The notes below the pieces were generated by a model. That model saw only the letters and a list, made by a program, of their open reading frames with translations. It made no database searches and had not been told where the DNA came from. Shown piece by piece: positions 1 through 5,490 of a stretch of 9,354 bases of DNA (position 1 is the first letter of the stretch; every line of letters starts with the position of its first letter). The DNA comes from an uncultured Victivallales bacterium. GTDB taxonomy: Bacteria; Verrucomicrobiota; Lentisphaeria; Victivallales; UBA1829. The stretch is from the NCBI GenBank assembly GCA_934661375.1, contig CAKUJH010000059.1, positions 1-9,354 on the forward strand, read 5' to 3'. The position numbers and the translations under genes were made by a program.

Positions 1-2
1 TT

Positions 3-29
3 TTGACTAAAAATAATAAATATTTAAAT
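3..29 (+). promoter_or_regulatory. Possible promoter upstream of the pseudopilin/enzyme cluster
   Basis: A TTGACT box at 3-8 matches the sigma-70 -35 consensus in five of six positions. It is followed by very A/T-rich DNA. The best -10 candidates are TTAAAT at 24-29 (15-nt spacer, four of six matches) and TATTTA at 21-26 (12-nt spacer, too short). The -35 box is good but the spacing is poor, so this is only a candidate. It sits directly upstream of the first gene of a four-gene group, where an operon promoter would be expected. Confidence 0.3.
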
Positions 30-50
30 GGCAGAAAATAGCAGAAAAAA

Positions 51-99
51 ATGAAATTTTGAGCGTGAAAGTATCGCTATCATTGCAATTCTGGCAGGA
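51..99 (+). other. Broken prepilin leader: ATG and hydrophobic core in different frames
   Basis: The ATG at 51 reads M-K-F and then meets TGA at 60-62. The downstream reading frame, which enters from the stop at 52-54, encodes ERESIAIIAILAG from 61 and runs directly into MLLPALNRARE of the next feature. IAIIAILAGMLLPALNRARE is the usual core of a class III (type IV pilin-like) signal in Lentisphaerota pseudopilins. The residues normally before it, approximately FTLIELLVV, are missing. Between TTT (57-59) and the IAII codons there are 13 nt where the common form has 24, which fits an 11-nt deletion. Reading resumes in the correct frame if one T of the TTTT run at 57-60 is skipped. Neither ATG 51 nor ATG 100 has a well-spaced Shine-Dalgarno site. 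Confidence 0.6.
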
Positions 100-699
100 A
101 TGCTGCTCCCCGCTTTAAACCGGGCAAGGGAAACAGCCCAAGGAATCAACTGCGTCAGCAATCTGAAGCAGTGGGGCGTCTATACTCAGCTGTATCAGGA
201 CGGCAGCCGCGAGTATTATCCGACGCAATATGATGCGACCTACGGCCCGCAATACTATTTCTGGTATCAGCAGCTGAATCTGTTCAATAACGTCAGCACT
301 GCGAAAGATTTCCACAAAAAAGTACCTGGCATTCATTGTCCATCAGACACGGATGCGGAACACAACGAATGGTGGGGAGCATCTTATGGCGTCAATTATC
401 ATTGGGGTCAGCGGAAAACAAGCGGCTTTGTACATGGACTGAACGGTTCAAACATCAGGCAGAGCATTATCCGGCAGCCCTCCAAACTGGCCTGGGCGGT
501 GGATTCCCTGCAGGCACCCATTTTTTCCAGCTATTACAGCACCTGGCTGGAAAACATTCCGTCCAACCGTCATGGACGTCAAATTAATTTTGTGTTCACA
601 GATGGCCATGCGGAATCCCGCAAATACCGTTCGTTCGGTCTTCACAGCGGCGGGTCAGACGGCTGGCAGCGGGATGATGAACTCTGGAAACAATGGTGA
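100..699 (+). CDS. Pseudopilin-like H-X9-DG protein, N-terminal signal disrupted
   Basis: This is a member of the type II secretion/type IV pilin-like pseudopilin group with a C-terminal H-X9-DG signature. The 199-residue frame begins inside what should be the hydrophobic N-terminal helix (MLLPALNRARETA). It continues with the conserved C-x2-NLKQ segment (C18), an extracytoplasmic globular part with HCPSD (C80) and SYGVNY (95-100), and then H158, nine residues, D168-G169. It ends in D-G-W-x6-W-x2-W (187-199). ATG 100 is only the first canonical start after an upstream in-frame stop. An AGGA touches it with no spacing, so it is unlikely to be a true initiation site. Either the gene is a pseudogene with an intact body, or it is read by +1 frameshifting from ATG 51. 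The next gene starts 46 nt downstream and looks like a diverged paralogue. The family call is firm and the exact function is unknown. Confidence 0.7.
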   Translation: MLLPALNRARETAQGINCVSNLKQWGVYTQLYQDGSREYYPTQYDATYGPQYYFWYQQLNLFNNVSTAKDFHKKVPGIHCPSDTDAEHNEWWGASYGVNYHWGQRKTSGFVHGLNGSNIRQSIIRQPSKLAWAVDSLQAPIFSSYYSTWLENIPSNRHGRQINFVFTDGHAESRKYRSFGLHSGGSDGWQRDDELWKQW

Positions 700-710
700 G
701 AAACCATAGC

Positions 711-732
711 ATAAAACAAAAATAAAACAAAA
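711..732 (+). repeat. Two tandem 11-bp copies of ATAAAACAAAA
   Basis: The unit ATAAAACAAAA occurs at 711-721 and again at 722-732, immediately before the Shine-Dalgarno site of the following gene. The two copies are identical. An unstructured A-rich leader could help ribosome loading, or this could be simple slippage in A-rich DNA. No function is shown. Confidence 0.6.
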
Positions 733-737
733 AAGGA
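733..737 (+). promoter_or_regulatory. Shine-Dalgarno site fixing the start at 746
   Basis: AAGGA lies 8 nt before ATG 746. Upstream of it the same frame has no ATG, GTG or TTG before the stop at 707-709. The site therefore confirms that the protein really begins MNIKE and has no prepilin leader. Confidence 0.7.
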
Positions 738-745
738 CATCAGAA

Positions 746-1396
746 ATGAACATCAAGGAAACGGTTATTTGTCTTGTTGCCGGAACACTGGTTTTGACAG
801 TGGGAACTGCCGCGGTTCAGCGGACTGCGCAATGGAAATCAGCAGTCTGCACCGCCAATCTGAAAACACTGCATCAGGCGATGTTTGCTTATGCCAATGA
901 CCATGATAACGCCATTGTGCCGGTTGCCTATGAAATCCGCCCGCGCTGGACTTTCTGGCATGAGCATATCCGCGAATATCTCAAGGATCCGCGGGTGCTG
1001 TACTGCCCTGCCAATCCGCGGGCGGAAAAACAGTTTGCCGATGATGACGATGATCTGGTGGCTTCCGCCATTGACCAGATGTCGATCAGTTACGGCATGA
1101 ATTATGCACTGGGGGCAACCGTCAAGGTCGGCAGTCGGCCGTCCCGTGATTACAGGTTTGCCAATGTGAAGAACCCGGAGCATGTGGTCTGCATCGGCGA
1201 TGCCAAATCACAGAATCCGAAACTTCGCGGCACGAAATATTGCTGGAAAGAAGATTACGCCCCGATTCATGAGGGTAAAACCCTGATTGTTTTTGTTGAC
1301 GGTCATGTGGAAGCCATGGACAAGGAAAATCTGGGAATGATGGACGCGTTTGACGGATGGAAGCAGGATAAATCCCGCTGGGTCAGCTGGAAATAA
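746..1396 (+). CDS. Leaderless pseudopilin-like H-X9-DG protein
   Basis: This 216-residue membrane-anchored protein belongs to the same family as the preceding gene. Residues 7-24 form a hydrophobic helix, followed by C35-x2-NLK, YCPAN (C87), a run of five Asp (99-103), SYGMNY (115-120) and H175, nine residues, D185-G186. It ends in D-G-W-x6-W-x2-W-K (203-216), with the same spacing as its neighbour. No basic leader ending in Gly precedes the helix, so prepilin peptidase has nothing obvious to cut. Glu5 falls near the position of the conserved Glu5 of mature pseudopilins, as though the gene starts at mature residue 1. The probable topology is an N-terminal inner-membrane anchor with the globular domain outside the cytoplasm. 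It lies 15 nt before the large exported protein, so the two are probably co-transcribed. The family call is good and the role (secretion partner or binding protein) is inferred. Confidence 0.8.
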   Translation: MNIKETVICLVAGTLVLTVGTAAVQRTAQWKSAVCTANLKTLHQAMFAYANDHDNAIVPVAYEIRPRWTFWHEHIREYLKDPRVLYCPANPRAEKQFADDDDDLVASAIDQMSISYGMNYALGATVKVGSRPSRDYRFANVKNPEHVVCIGDAKSQNPKLRGTKYCWKEDYAPIHEGKTLIVFVDGHVEAMDKENLGMMDAFDGWKQDKSRWVSWK

Positions 1397-1411
1397 AACG
1401 GAGGGATCTTC

Positions 1412-4153
1412 ATGAAGAAAACAATTCTGGGAATATTGGGAGCTGCCGCGTTGACGCTTTCCGCTGTGGAAAATGGTCATGCCGCACTGAATCGGGATTT
1501 GCAGTTCCGGGCGCGAGGCAGTGAAATTGCTGCACAGCTGCAATTCACTTTGGCGAATCAGAAAGGTTCGGCAGTTTTGCCGGAACCTGCAATTCATGAT
1601 TCGGCGGAATGCCTGTCCGTTGATTATCAGATGCCGGAACTGAGTTGGAAAATCCGGGTTGTGCCGAGGGGAAAAACTCTGGTGGCAGAATCGGAACTGC
1701 ATAACTCCGGCAAGACGGAGCAATTGCTGGAGCCGGGGCTGGCGTTCCAGTTCCGTTCCGGAGTTTCATTTTCCGGATTCTGGGATGGTTTCGGCGAGAC
1801 TCAGGAGATTGGAAATGTCCCGATCGGACGCAAAGGGATCAAAGGCGCATTGGAAAAACATGTCGGAGCTAAAGCCAGCCCGTATCCGGCATGTGCGGTA
1901 TTCCAGGAGGAACGGGTATTTTTCCTGGGGACGGTTCCGTTTGATCCGTTGAGTTACACCGCAGCCCAATATGATCCGCAAAAGAACCGGCTGGAATCTT
2001 CTCTGCGAATCGTTCTCTCTCCCGGTCAGACCTTGAAGATTCGTCAGGTGCTTGGAAGCATCACAGCTCCCTACGGTATTCCGGAAGGGGTGGTGCAGAC
2101 CTATTACGATTCCTTTCCCGAAGTCTATGCTGTTTCCGGAGGACAGGACAATCCGTATGTCTGGGGCACGCACGCGCATTATATGAGCTGGTGGCGCAAG
2201 CCGGACCGTGAACTTTCCCGCCGTTTTCATATTACAATCGAGTGGACCTTTTGTCCATACCGCCGCTCCGGCGAACTGCTCTGCCGGGATGACCGCTGGG
2301 ATTACAAGCCGTCGGCACCTTTCCACACACAGACTATGCTGGGCGGGGAACTGGTCAATCATGCCCGGTACAGCGCGTCTGACCTCCGCAGGCTGGTCAA
2401 GGAACGTTTTCTGAAATACGGACGCAATTTCGGCTGGATGTATTACAACAGCTGCGGGGGGACCTGGAGTGAAGTCCAGCTGGCGGAAAAATACTTTCCG
2501 GACAGCATCAACGGTGATACCGACGGAGTGCAGAAATACCAGGAAAACTGGAGTACGATCCATGACCGGGAAGTCCGCGTGTTTCCTTACGGAACCAGTT
2601 ATGCAGAGGAGTTTGAACGGGCGCAGAAGATTCTGGTCCGGGAACTGGACCTGCCCGGTTTTGCATTCGACTGTTCCAGCGGAGGAGTTTATTACCGCGG
2701 ACCTGCGGTAGATAAACCGCTGCCTGGACGTGCCTGGGATGACCAGGGTAAATTCATAGATCAAAGTATTGCCATCAATCATCAGGTTGATTATGTACGC
2801 AGTCTCAGGAATAAGGAAGGTGAACCGCTTTCGGTTTTTTTCAACGGGAAACTGAAAGGCGACTACGCCATGACCGAGGCGTCTTATGTGGAAAAAGCGC
2901 AGTACAAACGCTGGTTTCCGCTGCTCCGCTGGCAGATCGGGCCACGCCCCGGCACAACGCATAAACACGGTTTCTGCATCCGTCAGGTGCAGCCGGACTG
3001 GCGCAGCTTGACGCGTGAAGCATTCCTGGATCTGGTCGGACGTCTTTCCGATCACCTGATTCTGAATCAGTTTCAGTACGGTCTTGCCAACGACCAGCTT
3101 ACCATGTTCGGCAATCCGCAGATGATTTATGTTCAGCCGGAAGCATTGGAACTTATGCGCGCCCTGTGGCAGGCGGAACTGCCGGTCAAGACGGAATTTG
3201 ACGGGAAAGTGCGGTATCTTTCCCGTTATGGAACCGGAGCAAACACGTTTTTCTATTTCGGCAATTCTTCCCGCAATGATGCATCCGGAAAAGTCCGGAT
3301 TGACAACAGCCGGCTGACCCGTGCAGGGGAATCTGTGCTGTTTGTCCGCAAGATGCGCGATCAGGCTGTGACTGAAAACACTGTTGCCGGCGGTTTCACA
3401 CAATTCAGTCTGGCAGTGCCGTCGCGTACTCCGGTGATCTATGAAGCCGTGGCGTCTTTGAAAATGCCGGACGGCAAGGTTCGGGTCTCGTCGAAAAAAT
3501 CGCTGGACCGGATCGTGTTCACCTTCGAACCGGAGAAAGCGATAGATTCAAAGATTCATTTCCGTGATATTTACGGATTCCGGATCGGTTCAGTTGACGT
3601 GGACGGCAAGCCGGTTGCCTGCACGGGAAACCGTGCGGAAATCAAAATCCCCGCCGGCGGCAAACTGTCCGTTGCATACATGTCGCGGGAGTATCAATTG
3701 TCCGAAGCCGACCTGAAGAAATTTTCGTTCACGGATCCGCTGGGGCGTCCCGTATTCCGGATTCAGGCTGTGCCGGGGGCGGAAAACGTTGCGGAACGGT
3801 TTAACGAATATTTCCGTTTCGCAGAAAAATATCAGGGCGGTGTAACCATGAAAAACGATATTCCGGTTACGGTACTTGAGACGCCTGTTCCTGCGGCGGA
3901 GACGGTAACATTGCTGATCGGCGGGACTCCGGGAATCCGGATGGCCGACAATGGCGGCATTGTGATTGCCGCAGAAAATGCGCACCAGCTGGATCGCCGG
4001 GCAACACAGTTTTTCTATGCACTTGACCGCAAGTATCCGGTAAAGATTCCATTCCGTTCGGTGATGGGACTGCTTCAGAATACTGTTACCCATTTCAATC
4101 TGTCAAAGACTGTGCTGCCTTGCCGGCCCTATTTTGAAGGGGATGGAAAATGA
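1412..4153 (+). CDS. Large exported multidomain protein, putative glycoside hydrolase-like
   Basis: This is a 913-residue protein with a Sec-type signal peptide: K2-K3, then a hydrophobic stretch to about residue 18, with cleavage probable between residues 18 and 25. GGAGGG at 1400-1405 supports the start, 6 nt from the ATG. I do not recognise a specific family. By eye the layout is a beta-rich N-terminal domain (about 26-215), a Trp/Tyr-rich alpha/beta region that could be a TIM barrel (about 225-590), a beta-sandwich (about 600-765), and a C-terminal alpha/beta segment (about 770-913). The last segment loosely recalls the accessory domains that precede some glycoside hydrolase catalytic domains. 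Possible acidic catalytic residues are D420 in the strand LPGFAFDCSS and E489 in MTEASY, with E277 in ITIEWTF as an alternative. A carbohydrate-active role is inferred from the aromatic content, the strand-end acids and the mutarotase-like lipoprotein encoded next. The protein overlaps that gene by 4 nt. Confidence 0.75.
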   Translation: MKKTILGILGAAALTLSAVENGHAALNRDLQFRARGSEIAAQLQFTLANQKGSAVLPEPAIHDSAECLSVDYQMPELSWKIRVVPRGKTLVAESELHNSGKTEQLLEPGLAFQFRSGVSFSGFWDGFGETQEIGNVPIGRKGIKGALEKHVGAKASPYPACAVFQEERVFFLGTVPFDPLSYTAAQYDPQKNRLESSLRIVLSPGQTLKIRQVLGSITAPYGIPEGVVQTYYDSFPEVYAVSGGQDNPYVWGTHAHYMSWWRKPDRELSRRFHITIEWTFCPYRRSGELLCRDDRWDYKPSAPFHTQTMLGGELVNHARYSASDLRRLVKERFLKYGRNFGWMYYNSCGGTWSEVQLAEKYFPDSINGDTDGVQKYQENWSTIHDREVRVFPYGTSYAEEFERAQKILVRELDLPGFAFDCSSGGVYYRGPAVDKPLPGRAWDDQGKFIDQSIAINHQVDYVRSLRNKEGEPLSVFFNGKLKGDYAMTEASYVEKAQYKRWFPLLRWQIGPRPGTTHKHGFCIRQVQPDWRSLTREAFLDLVGRLSDHLILNQFQYGLANDQLTMFGNPQMIYVQPEALELMRALWQAELPVKTEFDGKVRYLSRYGTGANTFFYFGNSSRNDASGKVRIDNSRLTRAGESVLFVRKMRDQAVTENTVAGGFTQFSLAVPSRTPVIYEAVASLKMPDGKVRVSSKKSLDRIVFTFEPEKAIDSKIHFRDIYGFRIGSVDVDGKPVACTGNRAEIKIPAGGKLSVAYMSREYQLSEADLKKFSFTDPLGRPVFRIQAVPGAENVAERFNEYFRFAEKYQGGVTMKNDIPVTVLETPVPAAETVTLLIGGTPGIRMADNGGIVIAAENAHQLDRRATQFFYALDRKYPVKIPFRSVMGLLQNTVTHFNLSKTVLPCRPYFEGDGK
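4137..4143 (+). promoter_or_regulatory. Shine-Dalgarno site inside the upstream gene
   Basis: AAGGGGA lies in the last codons of the 913-residue gene, 6 nt before ATG 4150. Together with the ATGA stop/start overlap (4150-4153) it supports translational coupling of the two proteins. Confidence 0.65.
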
Positions 4154-5289
4154 ATATCCGGACAGTAAAAAAAATATTGCCGGCAGTCCTGCTGTCATTG
4201 CTGTGCGGCTGTGCATCGGAGCAGGTCGTCATTGAACCCTGTCAAGTCAGCGGCGTCCCGGCAGTCCGGCTGAAGAATGATTGCATTTCAGCGGAGATCG
4301 CACCGGAATGTTCGGGCATTTTCAGCGCATTGCGCATGAACGGCAGTCCTGCCATGATCGCGCCTGTCGTATACCGGGTCGAAGAAGATGATCTGCTGCC
4401 TCCTGAACGTGAACAGAATGCCGCCGGCGGCCGCGCCGCGCTCTGGGGATTCCAGATTCGTCCGTATTCGATGACTCTTCAACGCTCCGGGAGGATGCCG
4501 GACGGCAGCGGTCTGGTGGAAATGGATTGCAGACACTGGCTGGGCCAGCCGCTGACTATGACCCGGACTATTCGTCTGCATCCGGGTGAAACCCGTTTCC
4601 TGATTACAACAACAGTGAAGAATTCCGCAGACGCCGAGCAGCAAATATCCCTGTGGGAAAATTTCGTCGGCCTTTTGCGGGGAGACGGTCTGGCGGATGA
4701 ACTGTTGTTTCCGGTGAAAGGCGGGGTGTCGCGGCTTGGAAATTACGGCGTGAAGTATTTTGAATCGGATGTGCTGTTCCGAAAAGTGCAGAATCAGGAT
4801 AAGGCCAGTTATAAACTTGCAGTCCGGGAACCGTGGGCGGCACGCAGCCGGGCGGGAGCTCCGCTGCTGGTACTCCGTGCCGTGCGGCTGGGACCGCAGG
4901 GATTTTTTTACACCTGGTCAGGAACAGAGCTGGAGCATACGACGGAAGCAGTTCAGACTTCTGCGGCAGTTCCGCCCGGCAGCACCTGTTCATTTGAAGT
5001 TGAGTATCTTGTTTTTCCGGAAATGCCGGATTTCCGCGGACTTTGCGGAGACTCTGCATTCGGCATGACTGTCCGGGAAAACCAGGTGGTTTTTACTCTT
5101 GCCGCCTGTCGCCGGCTTGAAGCCGGAGAATTCCGGGTTACAGGTCTGGGTGCTGCGGCAACGGGTGTTATTGAACCGGGGGAAACGGTTCAAGTGAGTT
5201 TTCCGCGTCCGGAAAAATGGCGTATGGATGTTCCTGTCTGCGGAACTTTCCAGGGAGTGAATTTCACACTTCTTCCCTTATTTCCGTGA
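4150..5289 (+). CDS. Lipoprotein with probable galactose-mutarotase-like fold
   Basis: This is a 379-residue secreted lipoprotein. Basic residues R4, K7 and K8 are followed by a hydrophobic stretch and the lipobox L-C-G-C, with lipidation expected at C21; Ala22 at +2 suggests sorting to the outer membrane. The mature part is almost all beta. The segment around 40-65 (LKNDCISAEIAPECSGIFSA) has the pattern of the N-terminal strands of the aldose-1-epimerase/galactose mutarotase superfamily: a strand, a Pro-containing turn and a Gly before a strand ending in a short linker. A hydrophobic strand series follows (LITTTVKN, ISLWENFVG). I see no clear pair of catalytic His residues, so a sugar-binding or accessory role is as likely as an epimerase. 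It overlaps the 913-residue enzyme by 4 nt and probably works with it at the cell surface. The lipoprotein call is firm and the fold call is inference. Confidence 0.75.
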   Translation: MNIRTVKKILPAVLLSLLCGCASEQVVIEPCQVSGVPAVRLKNDCISAEIAPECSGIFSALRMNGSPAMIAPVVYRVEEDDLLPPEREQNAAGGRAALWGFQIRPYSMTLQRSGRMPDGSGLVEMDCRHWLGQPLTMTRTIRLHPGETRFLITTTVKNSADAEQQISLWENFVGLLRGDGLADELLFPVKGGVSRLGNYGVKYFESDVLFRKVQNQDKASYKLAVREPWAARSRAGAPLLVLRAVRLGPQGFFYTWSGTELEHTTEAVQTSAAVPPGSTCSFEVEYLVFPEMPDFRGLCGDSAFGMTVRENQVVFTLAACRRLEAGEFRVTGLGAAATGVIEPGETVQVSFPRPEKWRMDVPVCGTFQGVNFTLLPLFP

Positions 5290-5309
5290 ACGAAAAAACA
5301 GATTATGGG

Positions 5310-5351
5310 AAAGAGCTGTTCTCTGAGAATGAGGGCGGCTCTTTTTATTTT
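5310..5351 (+). terminator. Strong rho-independent terminator ending the first gene group
   Basis: Positions 5310-5323 pair fully with 5331-5344 to make a 14-bp stem with three G-U pairs and a 7-nt loop (TGAGAAT). The 3' arm runs into T5A then T4. It starts 20 nt after the lipoprotein stop codon. Upstream DNA is A-rich, so weak termination from the other side is possible, but no minus-strand gene needs it. Confidence 0.85.
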
Positions 5352-5418
5352 GATGCATGACCGGCTGATGAGAGACTGAAAAAAGAACGAAAAAAGTCGT
5401 GATTTCATGTTTTTTTAC
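5352..5418. other. Short A/T-rich spacer between the two groups
   Basis: No gene or convincing RNA structure is visible here. It contains one copy of the 11-mer GAACGAAAAAA (5385-5395), which also occurs at 5288-5298 just before the terminator. In such A-rich DNA I treat this as chance. No T-box-like or other riboswitch-like leader for proS is apparent. Confidence 0.5.
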
Positions 5419-5447
5419 TTGAAACAATGTCGTTTATGATGGATATT
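5419..5447 (+). promoter_or_regulatory. Candidate sigma-70-type promoter of the proS-nifU-nifS group
   Basis: TTGAAA at 5419-5424 (five of six consensus matches) and GATATT at 5442-5447 (four of six) are separated by exactly 17 nt. TATGAT at 5435-5440 is a better -10 hexamer (five of six) but lacks a well-spaced -35 box. Either would start transcription within about 50 nt of ATG 5491. The site lies after the terminator and before the first gene of the second group, as expected. Confidence 0.45.
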
Positions 5448-5478
5448 AACAGGTTAATGAATTTTAATATCAACAATT

Positions 5479-5483
5479 GGAGA
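5479..5483 (+). promoter_or_regulatory. Shine-Dalgarno site of proS
   Basis: GGAGA lies 7 nt before ATG 5491. The in-frame ATG at 5497 would be 13 nt away, so 5491 is the preferred start. Confidence 0.65.
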
Positions 5484-5490
5484 TAATGTC

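Noticed and set aside
693..707. Small hairpin ATGGT-GAGAA-ACCAT across the stop codon of the first gene
   Set aside because: The stem is only 5 bp, no T-run follows, and the next gene starts 39 nt later. It is too weak to be a terminator.
1766..3403. Long open frame of 545 codons on the minus strand, antisense to the large exported protein
   Set aside because: It lies wholly within a gene that has a signal peptide, a good ribosome binding site and operon context. Its translation shows no coherent domain, and it looks like a codon-bias shadow.
5365..5392. CTGATGAG followed by CGAAA, resembling a hammerhead ribozyme core
   Set aside because: The intervening positions 5372-5388 form only one pair (G-C) where stem II should be, and stems I and III do not form convincingly either. 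I treat the match as chance.
5288..5395. Direct repeat of GAACGAAAAAA at 5288-5298 and 5385-5395
   Set aside because: The unit is an 11-mer of mostly A in A-rich spacer DNA, with no other mobile-element or regulator features nearby.
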